Part shown: piece by piece, positions 19,505 through 27,840 of the stretch
Layout of the letters: every line of letters begins with the position of its first letter
Numbering within the stretch: position 1 is the first letter of the stretch
The notes under the pieces: generated by a model
Seen by the model: only the letters and a program-made list of their open reading frames with translations
Databases searched by the model: none
Told to the model about the DNA's origin: nothing
Made by a program: the position numbers and the translations under genes
NCBI RefSeq assembly: GCF_000167355.1
Contig: NZ_AAEW02000008.1
Coordinates: 1 to 64,000 of the forward strand
Source: Desulfuromonas acetoxidans DSM 684
GTDB taxonomy: Bacteria > Desulfobacterota > Desulfuromonadia > Desulfuromonadales > Desulfuromonadaceae
Reading direction: 5' to 3'
Length of the DNA stretch: 64,000 nt

Positions 19505-19542
19505 GAAGGCCAATGTGAACAGATGCATTGGTCTTCTTTTTT
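19505..19542 (+). terminator. intrinsic terminator after aldo/keto reductase
   Basis: An 11-bp stem (GAAGGCCAATG and CATTGGTCTTC, one G-T pair) with a 10-base loop is followed by six T residues. Confidence 0.88.
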
Positions 19543-19649
19543 ATGTATCGTATTTTTTTAGAGATATTTGAAAAAATTTCCAATGACTCGATTCTTTTGA
19601 TATGGCCGATGGTACGGTCTACCTCTGAGACCTGGAAAGGATTGAAGCG

Positions 19650-20099
19650 ATGCGACGATCTGTGCTTTTTATTTTGCTCCTTAGTTTGTCTGTTCCAGGC
19701 TTTGCGGTGATGTCCCGTGAGCCGCAAGCAATTTATGATTCTGACGATGTGGTCGAACTTCATGAAACCCTGTATGACAAACACAGCCGTGAGAAGATTG
19801 ATGGTGTGGTTGAAAGTTATTCCGATTCAGGTGTTTTGTTGCAGGAACTGGTGTGCGTTGACGGGCGTCCCCATGGGATTACCAAGGAATATTATGACTC
19901 TGGTGCGTTAAAAAGTGAAATCTCCTATCGGCACGGTCTCTATGATGGGTTGAGTAAATTCTATTATGAAACCGGTGGTTTGGAGTTTGAGGTGCCTTCC
20001 CGTAACGACTTGGTGCATGGTACAATGATCCGTTACAATCAGGATGGGAGCATTGCCTCACAAGAGTGCTATGTGGATGGTGTCCTCCAAGAGGAGTGA
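19650..20099 (+). CDS. exported MORN-repeat/YwqK-like protein
   Basis: This 149-residue protein has a signal peptide (about 1-19, RRSVLFILLLSLSVPGFA). It then has repeated short units of the form G-x-x-x-x-Y-x-x-x-G-x-L (for example ITKEYYDSGALKSE and LSKFYYETGGLEFE), as in MORN-2 repeats of the YwqK family. That family includes proposed antitoxins, but the signal peptide argues for an envelope role here. It is the first of five same-strand exported-protein genes ending at 22892. The flanking DNA is noticeably AT-rich. Confidence 0.75.
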   Translation: MRRSVLFILLLSLSVPGFAVMSREPQAIYDSDDVVELHETLYDKHSREKIDGVVESYSDSGVLLQELVCVDGRPHGITKEYYDSGALKSEISYRHGLYDGLSKFYYETGGLEFEVPSRNDLVHGTMIRYNQDGSIASQECYVDGVLQEE

Positions 20100-20141
20100 T
20101 CTTGCGCTGCCGCCGACTTTTACGAATGCATTGAGGATAAC

Positions 20142-21013
20142 GTGATTGATATGGCCCGCTATCTAAAAATTTTGGTCGTCATTGTTGTATTGAGTGCTAC
20201 ACAGGGTTACGCCAACAGTGAGGACATTGCCCGTATCCACGATCTCAATCCCATTTTGGATCGGGAAGAAATCATTAAACTCGCCAGCAAAGTCAAACAG
20301 GAGACGGATACTCGCCAGATCTATGGTGCTGATTCGCCAGAGTTTCTGGAAACCTACGGCAAGCTGATGATTAACGGTACGTTGCGCGGAACGGGCAATG
20401 TCGTTGTCCATAATGAGAGGGCGAATTCCGTTATTGTGACAACTGCAGCACATTGTTTTCATGGGGACGAAGCCGAAACCGCTCAGATCACGATAGAATT
20501 TACCAAGAGAAATGGCACCATGATCCAGCGAGCACTTACGCCGTATAAAATCAATGCCGAAGACGATTATGCGATCTTGAAGCTCGACCGGCCAATTGCC
20601 AATAGCCTGATCAAACCGTTATTGATTGCAGATTATGCTTACGACGAGGTCATGGATACGGATTATTACACGATGAATCCTTATTCGATTACTTACGCCG
20701 GTTATAATGCCGTTCCGGCAAGGGGAATGGCGGTAACAACCTCACCTACGATCAAGACTGCCGCATGACAGGAAGAGGAGACCGCTGGCTGGTTAATACC
20801 GACTGTGTCGCATATCCAGGAGCCTCTGGCGGTGCTTTTGTTATCACCGTGACTGATGAGGACAACAATAACCGGGTAACCGATTATTTTGTCGGTGTGA
20901 ATCATTCTATTAGTGTTAATAATCTTGCGGAAGAGCGTCCACAAGTTGCGTGCTTTGTAGATCATAGCGCCATGTATGACGATTTGCTGTCTGCCCTTGG
21001 CGAGAGTCAGTAA
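20142..21013 (+). pseudogene. trypsin-like serine protease, split by a one-base frameshift
   Basis: This is an exported S1-fold serine protease read in two frames. The first part (20142-20768, GTG start, GAGG 5 bases upstream) has a signal peptide, the catalytic His in VTTAAHCFHG and the Asp in EDDYAILKLD. The second part, up to 21013, has the catalytic Ser in YPGASGGAF. Adding one G to the GGGG run at 20722-20725 joins them into one intact chain reading on through NNLTYDQDCR to the serine motif, about 290 residues. As written, the first frame stops at 20768 and an ATG at 20765 overlaps it. It is either a real mutation or a homopolymer sequencing error; all triad residues survive. Confidence 0.8.
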
Positions 21014-21031
21014 AAATTGAAGGGAAAATTT

Positions 21032-21367
21032 ATGAAGCTACCAGTTAGTGTTTGTCTTCTCCTGTTGTGGGCGACGGCAGCTTTTGCCATGCAATCACCG
21101 GAGAGTGCTGATCATGATCGTTGTTTTCATCAGTACAAAGACAATCCTGTCGGAATGCACGAAGACAGTATCTGCCTTGATTTGGCGGACAGGTATCCGG
21201 CGGGATTTTGTGATCTGAAATACCTGATTGGCCGCTCTTACCAGCTCGATGGTCAACAGGAGAAAGCCGCAAAATATTTCAAGCAGGTTAAGGCTGCGGA
21301 CAGAGAATACAGTAACGAAGCTGCTGAGCGTTTATCCCAACTCAATCAGCCTCCTGAGCCTGAATAG
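21032..21367 (+). CDS. small exported protein of unknown function
   Basis: The 111-residue protein has a clear signal peptide (KLPVSVCLLLLWATAAFA, cleavage about residue 19). The rest is a soluble domain with four cysteines and a C-terminal helical stretch (GRSYQLDGQQEKAAKYFKQ) resembling a single tetratricopeptide unit. GAAGGG lies 8 bases before the ATG. It begins 18 bases after the protease and 9 bases separate it from the next gene, so it is part of the same transcript. No family was recognised. Confidence 0.7.
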   Translation: MKLPVSVCLLLLWATAAFAMQSPESADHDRCFHQYKDNPVGMHEDSICLDLADRYPAGFCDLKYLIGRSYQLDGQQEKAAKYFKQVKAADREYSNEAAERLSQLNQPPEPE

Positions 21368-21376
21368 AGGTCGACG

Positions 21377-22024
21377 ATGCGTAACAGTCTCCTCTTTTTG
21401 CTTGTTGTGCTGCTTTTGAGCGGCTGTATTCCCCGCAGCAGAACCGACATTCCTGCGTTCTCGGGAACTCTGGTGGATAGTATCAGCGGAGTGCCCTTAG
21501 GCGGTGCTTCAATCAATGAGCAAGCTGATCCGGCTGCTGAAGGCTGGACGCCACAATCGTTGCGGACGGAAGACGACGGTCGCTTCAATTATCCGGCACT
21601 GACCTCCGGAACCGTGTACCAATTACCCGCTCCCGGTGCAGGTTGGCCGGTCAGTCGGACTATGATTTTTCATAAGGAGGGTTATCGTGACACGACTTGC
21701 CGCTGTACGAACATGTCGTTGTTCGGTAAGGAGAACGAGGCGGTGATCCCGCTGGTGCGGATAGATCAGTCCGAATTGTCAACGGAGGAACCGCTCCTGC
21801 TTCACCTCAGCGACAGCATTGTCTGCCAGGCTTTTGTCGGCAGCCAGGTTCTGTATCAAGACACGCTTTACCTGATTGGCGAAATTTATCGGCAGGGGCA
21901 ATACGATGGCAATCCGTTGCTGCTCACTCTTCGGTCTGTTCCTCCAAATGAAGGGGGCATTGTTCTGGCTGTTGAGGACTACCGGGTTCAGTTGGCTCCT
22001 CCAGTTCAACCAGCAGAAGAATGA
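21377..22024 (+). CDS. predicted lipoprotein of unknown function
   Basis: The 215-residue protein has a lipoprotein signal with lipobox LLSGC (Cys about residue 17). The N-terminal part after the anchor (FSGTLVDSISGVPLGGASIN...DGRFNYPAL) looks like a carboxypeptidase-regulatory or transthyretin-like beta domain. The rest (about 110-215) is unrecognised and contains a CRC pair. It lies between the small exported protein and the 22077 gene in a tight run. Surface attachment is inferred. Confidence 0.72.
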   Translation: MRNSLLFLLVVLLLSGCIPRSRTDIPAFSGTLVDSISGVPLGGASINEQADPAAEGWTPQSLRTEDDGRFNYPALTSGTVYQLPAPGAGWPVSRTMIFHKEGYRDTTCRCTNMSLFGKENEAVIPLVRIDQSELSTEEPLLLHLSDSIVCQAFVGSQVLYQDTLYLIGEIYRQGQYDGNPLLLTLRSVPPNEGGIVLAVEDYRVQLAPPVQPAEE

Positions 22025-22076
22025 GGTTGCTATGGGGTTGCCACGACTGTCTGCTTTTTTGTGGGAGGAGAGGGGC

Positions 22077-22892
22077 ATGGTTAAAATATTCGGACTGGGG
22101 CTTCTGGCCCTCCAACTGTTCATCGTCCCGCTTGCGTGGGCTGATTCTCTCGTCGATATCCCCAAGGGAACGGTTTTCGAACTTCTTGAAGAACTGGAGA
22201 TTCCGGCGAATCGCGATTTTGCTCTGTTGGGACAAAGCGCGTTGGACGAGGCATTCAATTCCACCGGGCAAATTCTCAATGACCAGACCGGACGACCTTT
22301 GAACGCTCCCGGCAATCTTGCCTCAGCTACAGGCTACCTGACCTTTTATCGCTATTACAATCGTCTCTTTGAAAGCTACGAGGCAACGTATCTCAACTGT
22401 CTCGAACGCCATCGCATCTACGCCCGAATGCCCGGATCGGTCCCTTCGACAGCGGTTGTGGTTCAGCAAGGGCATGGCAATGTGGCCATCGTCAATCAGG
22501 GGCGAAGTCACTCTGATGAAATTTACAGCGCGATTGGCGAGAACTCTTGCATCCCGCCTAATCATACCGTTGCCGCCTTGGTCATGGACCGCAAAAAAGC
22601 GCAGGGTGGTGGATTCTTCGCTGAAGGTTACCGGTTTAAAGTCCGTGACGTTCGATGGCGGTCCGGACGCTATTACCACGTTGTCACGATCACGTTTGAC
22701 CATAAAATTGTTCAAGGATTGGTGGTTGTCACCACTCATGATCCTGAAACCATCCCCATGTCCGCCTTGAGTGGCGAGCACTCCACGGCAGAAGGGTTCT
22801 GGGCCTCCGTTGGCGAGAGCCTGGTGGATATGACTCGCATCGGTGGCGATTACTTCAGCATTGAATTGCCGGAAAAACACTATTACGAGTGA
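22077..22892 (+). CDS. exported protein of unknown function
   Basis: The 271-residue protein has a signal peptide (VKIFGLGLLALQLFIVPLAWA). The mature part opens with IPKGTVFELLEELEIPANRDF, cut here for length, a pattern seen in periplasmic proteins whose role I cannot name. ATG 22077 is preceded by GGAGGAGAGG and puts the signal peptide at the very N-terminus. An alternative ATG at 22032 would add 15 residues. It is the last gene of the exported cluster, separated by 52 bases from the lipoprotein gene. No enzyme motif was recognised. Confidence 0.7.
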   Translation: MVKIFGLGLLALQLFIVPLAWADSLVDIPKGTVFELLEELEIPANRDFALLGQSALDEAFNSTGQILNDQTGRPLNAPGNLASATGYLTFYRYYNRLFESYEATYLNCLERHRIYARMPGSVPSTAVVVQQGHGNVAIVNQGRSHSDEIYSAIGENSCIPPNHTVAALVMDRKKAQGGGFFAEGYRFKVRDVRWRSGRYYHVVTITFDHKIVQGLVVVTTHDPETIPMSALSGEHSTAEGFWASVGESLVDMTRIGGDYFSIELPEKHYYE

Positions 22893-23000
22893 CCTCTGCC
22901 TTCATTACCAAACCTTCCTTTAAGCAGACCTTTTTCAGTTCATCTTGCTAGTGTGGCAATGCCTCCAAGTCACGTTCACCGTTCATCAGGAAATAACTTT

Positions 23001-23029
23001 TTGACAAAAAAGACCGATTGGTCTTAAAT
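23001..23029 (+). promoter_or_regulatory. promoter with embedded TetR operator
   Basis: TTGACA at 23001-23006 is followed after 17 bases by TTAAAT at 23024-23029. The operator AAGACCGATTGGTCTT (23010-23025) fills the spacer and touches the -10, ideal for repression. Transcription would begin near 23036, at or next to the start codon, hinting at a leaderless mRNA. Confidence 0.55.
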
Positions 23030-23630
23030 GGCCCCTATGGGAAAAGGTGACGAGACACGACAGCGCATTTTGCGGCAGACTTCCGGGCTGTTTAATACCA
23101 AAGGGTATTACAGCACAACCTTATCTGAAATTATGCAGGCCACCGGCTTGAAAAAGGGCGGTTTGTATAATCATTTTGCCAGCAAGGAAGATTTGGCGCT
23201 GGAGGTGTTCCATTACAACGTTGGCCTGATGGCAGACTGGTTTCACGATCAGGTCGTGCGTCAGACAACATGGACCGCCAAGCTGCGGGCGCTGTATCGG
23301 GTTGGGCTGGCTGTCAGCCAGGATGAGCCGCTGCGCGGTGGTTGTCCGATCCTCAATGCGTCCATTGAGGCCGACGATTCCTATCCGCCGCTCAAACAGG
23401 CGGCTGTTCACGCCATGCAGCGGCTGCGAACGCTGGTTATTTCACTCCTTGAAGGGGGCATGGCTGCCGGCGAGTTTCGCGCCGATTGTGATGTTGAACA
23501 GGTGGCCAGCTTTGTGCTGGCGGCTGCCGAAGGCAGTATTTTTCTGGCTAAGCTCCACGATTCTTTATATCCGGCGGAGCAGGTTGTGGCGCAACTGGAT
23601 GGCTACCTGGAGAGTTTGCGGCCCAGGTAA
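23028..23630 (+). CDS. TetR/AcrR-family transcriptional regulator (NemR-like operator)
   Basis: This 200-residue repressor has an N-terminal helix-turn-helix (about 12-55, TKGYYSTTLSEIMQATGLKK) and a TetR C-terminal ligand domain (about 80-195) with the GGCPILNASIEADD stretch. The start could be 23028 or the ATG at 23037; neither has a ribosome site, and the predicted transcription start favours 23037. Matching inverted repeats lie before this gene and before the FabF gene, so it probably represses both. The operator resembles that of NemR, which responds to electrophiles; the ligand here is unknown. Confidence 0.88.
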   Translation: MAPMGKGDETRQRILRQTSGLFNTKGYYSTTLSEIMQATGLKKGGLYNHFASKEDLALEVFHYNVGLMADWFHDQVVRQTTWTAKLRALYRVGLAVSQDEPLRGGCPILNASIEADDSYPPLKQAAVHAMQRLRTLVISLLEGGMAAGEFRADCDVEQVASFVLAAAEGSIFLAKLHDSLYPAEQVVAQLDGYLESLRPR

Positions 23631-23648
23631 TTTTTTTTGCCAACAAAG

Positions 23649-23662
23649 AGACCGATCGGTCT
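23649..23662. promoter_or_regulatory. second TetR operator
   Basis: This perfect 14-bp palindrome AGACCGATCGGTCT lies between the tetR stop and the fabF start. It shares GACCGATyGGTC with the site at 23010-23025, so both are probably bound by the TetR protein. Confidence 0.7.
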
Positions 23663-23684
23663 TTTTGTGTGGAGGAGATCAAAA

Positions 23685-24941
23685 ATGACACAATTACGAC
23701 GGGTGGTCGTCACAGGCATGGGCGTGGTTTCAGCCCTCGGGCAAGGAGTGGAGGAGTTTTGGTCCGGTCTGGTGGCCGGGAAGGGTGGCATTCGTGCCTT
23801 GGACGATGAAAGTCTGGCGGCTTTTTCCACACGCATTGCCGCGCAAATCACGGCGTATCATCCCACCTTGCTCGAACGCAGCGAGACACGTGACTGGGAT
23901 CGCTCTTTGTTGTTTGCCGTCGATGCCGCGCATCAGGCGGTCAGCGATGCCGGGTTGGTGGTGGATGAAGACAATGCCGCACGCACCGGCGTCTATATCG
24001 GCTCAGGCATCGGCGGCATTGAAACCCTCAACCGCACCTGCGAAACCCTGGTGACCAGTGGCCGCAAGCGCACCAGCCCCTATTTTATTCCGATGATGAT
24101 TCCCAACATGGCTGCCGGATTGGTGGCCATGGAGTTTGGTGCCCAGGGGCCGTGCCTGGGATTGGTCAGTGCCTGTGCCACCGGCAACCATGCCATCGGC
24201 GAAGCCTGTCTGGCCATTGCAGCGGGTCGCGCCGACCGGATGATCGCCGGTGGCAGTGAAGCGCCGCTGACGCCTCTGGCCATGGCCGGATTTTGCAGTA
24301 TGAAAGCCATGTCGACCCGCAACGACGTGCCGCAGGAAGCCTGCGCGCCGTTTGATCAGCGGCGTGACGGTTTTGTCATGGGCGAGGGGGCAGGAATTCT
24401 TGTTCTCGAAGAGCTGGAGCAGGCACTGGCGCGTGGCGCCACCATCTATGCGGAGGTGTGCGGCTACGGTTCAAGTTGCGATGCCTACCATCTCACGGCA
24501 CCACATCCTGACGGGCGTGGTGCGCTGTCTGCCATGCGTCAGGCTTTGACCATGGCAGGTTGGCAACCTGAGCAGGTGGATTACATCAACGCCCACGGCA
24601 CCGGTACGCCCATAGGCGACCGCGTCGAAACGCGCGCCATCAAGCAACTGATGGGCAAAGAGCATCCGCAGGTCGCGGTAAGCTCCACCAAGTCCGCTAC
24701 CGGCCATCTGCTCGGCGCGGCGGGTGGCATTGAAGTCGTTGCCGTGATCCAGAGCCTCAATCACAACCTGATCCCGCCGACGCTGAATCTCCACCAGCCC
24801 GATCCCGAATGCGATCTCGATTACGTGCCGCTGGTTGCCCGACCGCAACCGGTCACCAGGGCTTTATCCAACGGCTTTGGCTTTGGTGGGCATAATGCGG
24901 TCTTGGCACTGGCTGCCTGGAATCAGGGAAAGGAAAACTAA
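23685..24941 (+). CDS. fabF: beta-ketoacyl-ACP synthase II (FabF-type)
   Basis: This condensing enzyme of fatty-acid or related acyl-chain synthesis has 418 residues. The catalytic Cys is in LVSACATGNHAIGEA (about 166) and the two His are in NAHGTGTPIGD (about 306) and SATGHLLGAAGG (about 342). The C-terminal GFGFGGHNAVL loop is intact. GGAGGAG lies 7 bases before the ATG at 23685; a start at 23637 would lie in the tetR-fabF operator region. Because it sits behind a TetR and next to a thioesterase relic, it may be an accessory paralogue, not the main fabF. Confidence 0.9.
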   Translation: MTQLRRVVVTGMGVVSALGQGVEEFWSGLVAGKGGIRALDDESLAAFSTRIAAQITAYHPTLLERSETRDWDRSLLFAVDAAHQAVSDAGLVVDEDNAARTGVYIGSGIGGIETLNRTCETLVTSGRKRTSPYFIPMMIPNMAAGLVAMEFGAQGPCLGLVSACATGNHAIGEACLAIAAGRADRMIAGGSEAPLTPLAMAGFCSMKAMSTRNDVPQEACAPFDQRRDGFVMGEGAGILVLEELEQALARGATIYAEVCGYGSSCDAYHLTAPHPDGRGALSAMRQALTMAGWQPEQVDYINAHGTGTPIGDRVETRAIKQLMGKEHPQVAVSSTKSATGHLLGAAGGIEVVAVIQSLNHNLIPPTLNLHQPDPECDLDYVPLVARPQPVTRALSNGFGFGGHNAVLALAAWNQGKEN

Positions 24942-25105
24942 ATGACCAGCACCCCGTATTGCCTGGAGCTTGCGGTTCGCTTCAGCGACATCGACAGCAA
25001 TGGCCACGTCAACACTCAGCATTACAACAGCTATTGCAATGAGCCATGATGCTCCTGTTTCGCGCTGCCGGAAAGGGATATCACGGTGAACTTAAATACG
25101 GCCGA
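24942..25105 (+). pseudogene. truncated hotdog-fold acyl-CoA thioesterase remnant
   Basis: The ATG follows the fabF stop directly and has AAGGA upstream. The peptide runs through VRFSDIDSNGHVNTQHYNSY, the 4HBT thioesterase signature including the catalytic Asp, then stops at 25049 after 35 residues. One extra base near 25045 would continue it as AMMLLFRAAGKGYHGELKYG, plausible family sequence, before it runs into the terminator hairpin. A full enzyme has about 130-140 residues, so the gene is both frameshifted and cut off. It is probably non-functional. Confidence 0.7.
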
Positions 25106-25126
25106 TGCAATGCACTGCATCGGCCG
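25099..25126. terminator. bidirectional terminator between thioesterase remnant and phoA
   Basis: An 11-bp stem CGGCCGATGCA / TGCATCGGCCG with a 6-base loop lies between converging genes and is followed by CTTGATGTTTT. Confidence 0.75.
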
Positions 25127-25149
25127 CTTGATGTTTTATCCTGTAGCGA

Positions 25150-26658
25150 TTACTTCTCCAGCACGGATTGCATTACCGGATACAGATCGGTGTTATCCGC
25201 ATACGGGCCACGCACCGGGTCGTCGTTGGTCGCCCGTTGCGCCAGTTGCTCGGCATGGGGGCCGCGTGCGAACAGCGGCACCAGCGAGTTGGTGTGGCTG
25301 GTGTGATGCCATTCGAGGCCGGGCAGTTTTCCGGCACCGTTATTGGTGACCGGGTTCCAGCGCGGGTCGGAGTCTGGGCCGGTGAGGTAGCCGCATTCGT
25401 GATCGGCGGTGACCAGAACCAGGGTATCCTGCCAGGAGCTGTGTTGCTCTACCCAGTCGCAGACGGCGGCGACGGTGCGGTCGAAGTCGACCTGTTCTTC
25501 GATGAGCCGGTCGGACTGGTTATCGTGACTGGCCCAGTCGATGGCACCGCCTTCGATCATCAAGAAGAAGCCTTGTTCGTTGTTGTCGAGCACGTTGAGG
25601 GCGGCCTGACTCATTTCGACCAGGGTTGGAACCGTGGTGATCAGCGGTACGGTGTAGGGTTTAACTGTTTCTGTGGTCACGTGGCTGCCGTAATCGCCAT
25701 CGCCTTCGAGTTTGCGCTCCTGTTGCAGGGTTTTGGCGATGCGCGGTACGCCGAGCAGACGCTTGGGCGTGGAGCCTTTCGCCAGGTTTTGAAATTCGTT
25801 GCGGCTTTCAATCAGCGTCCAGTGGTCGTTAATGCCGTCACCATCGGCATCGCCACCAACCGCCGCTTCCTGCAGTTGGTGCCACAGTTTTTCGCCGCCG
25901 ACATACTGGTAACTTTCCGGTGTTGCCAGCAGTTGGCCATCGTTGTCGTACCACGGATGGCCGCCGCCCATCAGTACGTCGACACCACTGTCGAGGATCA
26001 TCTCACGGGCGATCTCTTCGTAGTTACGACGGCTGACGTTATGCACAACAAAACCGGCCGGGGTGGCGTGGCTCAACGGCACACTGGTGACAATTCCGGT
26101 GGATTTCCCCTGCTTTTCAGCGATTTCCACAATGTTATCCACAGGCTGACGTTGGCAATCCACACCCAGGCCAGCCCTGTAGGTTTTGGTGCCGCAGGCC
26201 AGAGCGGTAGCTGCGGCCGCAGAATCTGTGGCCCCTTCCTTGACGTTGGCGAAGCCGCTCCAAACCTGATCACCATCGTAGTTGCCACCATTGAGATAGG
26301 TGCTCATGGCCATTTTGATATCAAAATCACGGTAAGGCGGCGCGTTGGTTTCGCCTGTGCGGTAGAGGCTGCCGGCGCGCAGATGGTTGAAGCCCATGCC
26401 GTCGCCAATCAACAGAATAACATTTTTAGCGTGGGACGTTGGGGCTGCTTCCATCCGTTGAGGTTGCGCAGCTGTGGAAGGTGCGGTTTCAGATTCCACA
26501 GTGGCATATGCAGGCTGCTCGTTGTGGGTGTAGGCATGGTGGCTGGTTTCCGGTTCACACTGATTGTTGCAGCCGCTGAGCCAGGGTAGCGTGGCAAAGG
26601 TCAGAACAATCAGGGCATCGCGTAACGGGCGATGACTTTTATGCAGAGATATCATCAT
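25150..26658 (-). CDS. phoA: alkaline phosphatase, lipoprotein type
   Basis: This phosphomonoesterase releases phosphate from organic esters outside the inner membrane. The 502 residues start with a lipoprotein signal (lipobox LSGC, about residues 27-30). The catalytic core has the metal site LIGDGMGFNHL, the nucleophile Ser in GATDSAAAATALACG (about 145-158) and the late metal site TADHECGYLTG. It is the last gene of the phytase/TonB locus, 54 bases after phytase. It could finish the phosphate release that phytase begins. The exact localisation (inner or outer membrane) is not certain. Confidence 0.93.
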   Translation of the reverse strand: MMISLHKSHRPLRDALIVLTFATLPWLSGCNNQCEPETSHHAYTHNEQPAYATVESETAPSTAAQPQRMEAAPTSHAKNVILLIGDGMGFNHLRAGSLYRTGETNAPPYRDFDIKMAMSTYLNGGNYDGDQVWSGFANVKEGATDSAAAATALACGTKTYRAGLGVDCQRQPVDNIVEIAEKQGKSTGIVTSVPLSHATPAGFVVHNVSRRNYEEIAREMILDSGVDVLMGGGHPWYDNDGQLLATPESYQYVGGEKLWHQLQEAAVGGDADGDGINDHWTLIESRNEFQNLAKGSTPKRLLGVPRIAKTLQQERKLEGDGDYGSHVTTETVKPYTVPLITTVPTLVEMSQAALNVLDNNEQGFFLMIEGGAIDWASHDNQSDRLIEEQVDFDRTVAAVCDWVEQHSSWQDTLVLVTADHECGYLTGPDSDPRWNPVTNNGAGKLPGLEWHHTSHTNSLVPLFARGPHAEQLAQRATNDDPVRGPYADNTDLYPVMQSVLEK

Positions 26659-26712
26659 GGTCCTATCCTATGAATGCTTGGTAAAAGAATTCAAGCGTGT
26701 CTTCGTGTTTGG

Positions 26713-27807
26713 CTACAGGTCGTCACCGGCAATCTGCTCCCAGGTGTAGATCTGGAAGGTGCAGTTGTCGGACATGGCGACAAACATCCCTTGGGGGAAA
26801 TTTTTGCCCAAGGGTGTCGACGTGGCCTCAGAGCCGTCACTTTCGCAGGTGGCCAGTTCCACCACCTTGAGCAGCGGGTGGTGATGAGGATCGTCGGTCG
26901 TTCCCTGACGCGGGAAGATGTGAAACTCGTTGGCCTGTTGGTCCGACACCAGAATGTACCCCTGGCCGTTGGGCTGGGTATAGATGGAGATCCCTTCGTG
27001 ATCGCCGGCAAACCCCTTGGTCGCGAACAAGGCCAGCTCTTTGTTGCCCTGCGATGGATCAGCGTAGTACTTGCGCACACCGACCCCTTCGTCGGAATAG
27101 TAGATGTAGCCCAGCGCATCATCTAAGGCAATGGCTTCGATTTCGTTGAGGCCGCTGAAAGTGCCGAAGCGGCGCACCAGGGTGGCGCTGAGTTGGCCGC
27201 TGCCGTCATCGTGAAGCAGATACTGCCACAGATAGCTGCCGGAGGGGCCGTTTTTTCGGCCGACAATGGCGAAGATCGCCCCATCTGAGGGTCGTTTGTA
27301 CAGGGAGATGCCCATCAGGGCGCGCTGATCTTCGCCCTGCTCGCCGACAAACATATCGAGGCCACCGTTGTCGATGGCGGTCATATCCGGCAGGCTGAAC
27401 ACGCGCAGCTTGCTGGTCAGGCGCTCGGTGGCCACGGCAATATCCACGGACTTGCCGCCCAGCATCAGGCCGTATTCAATGTCAACATTGTTGGGCCGCT
27501 TCAGGGCAACGGTCTTGTCTTTGAGCATGTGTCCTTTGAGGTCAAATACGTACAGTCCGCCATTGCGATCCTTGTCAGTACCGACGATGAGACTTTTGGC
27601 CGCGTCGTGCGGGTTGATCCAGATGGCCGGGTCATCGGTGTCGTTAGGCGTCATGTCCGTGACCTTTTTCGGATGGATGATCGGTGTATCGCAGTTGCGT
27701 TGATACGGGGCGTCATCATCGGCGGTGACGAGCGCCGGTAGCCCCAGTGTCGTGACCAGCAGGGCCACGCTCAGGGTGCGGGTGAATGTTGTGAACACAG
27801 AATTCAT
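26713..27807 (-). CDS. beta-propeller phytase (3-phytase)
   Basis: This enzyme removes phosphates from phytate in a calcium-dependent way. The 364 residues have a signal peptide (cleaved about residue 29 after ALVTA). They then form a six-bladed propeller with typical family strings TDDPAIWINP, YVFDLKGHML, RPNNVDIEYG, IVGRKNGPSG, GLNEIEAIALDDALGYIYYSDE and AGDHEGISIY. Acidic clusters that hold Ca2+ and phosphate are present. Its neighbours are tonB, 33 bases upstream, and phoA downstream. Linkage of this phytase family with TonB-dependent receptor genes is known from other bacteria. Confidence 0.93.
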   Translation of the reverse strand: MNSVFTTFTRTLSVALLVTTLGLPALVTADDDAPYQRNCDTPIIHPKKVTDMTPNDTDDPAIWINPHDAAKSLIVGTDKDRNGGLYVFDLKGHMLKDKTVALKRPNNVDIEYGLMLGGKSVDIAVATERLTSKLRVFSLPDMTAIDNGGLDMFVGEQGEDQRALMGISLYKRPSDGAIFAIVGRKNGPSGSYLWQYLLHDDGSGQLSATLVRRFGTFSGLNEIEAIALDDALGYIYYSDEGVGVRKYYADPSQGNKELALFATKGFAGDHEGISIYTQPNGQGYILVSDQQANEFHIFPRQGTTDDPHHHPLLKVVELATCESDGSEATSTPLGKNFPQGMFVAMSDNCTFQIYTWEQIAGDDL

Positions 27808-27840
27808 TGCAAGCTCCTCAATATTTTTCTCAATTCAGGG

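Noticed and set aside
25168-26589. 473-codon open frame opposite the alkaline phosphatase gene
   Set aside because: The opposite strand encodes an intact enzyme with all catalytic motifs; this frame has no family features.
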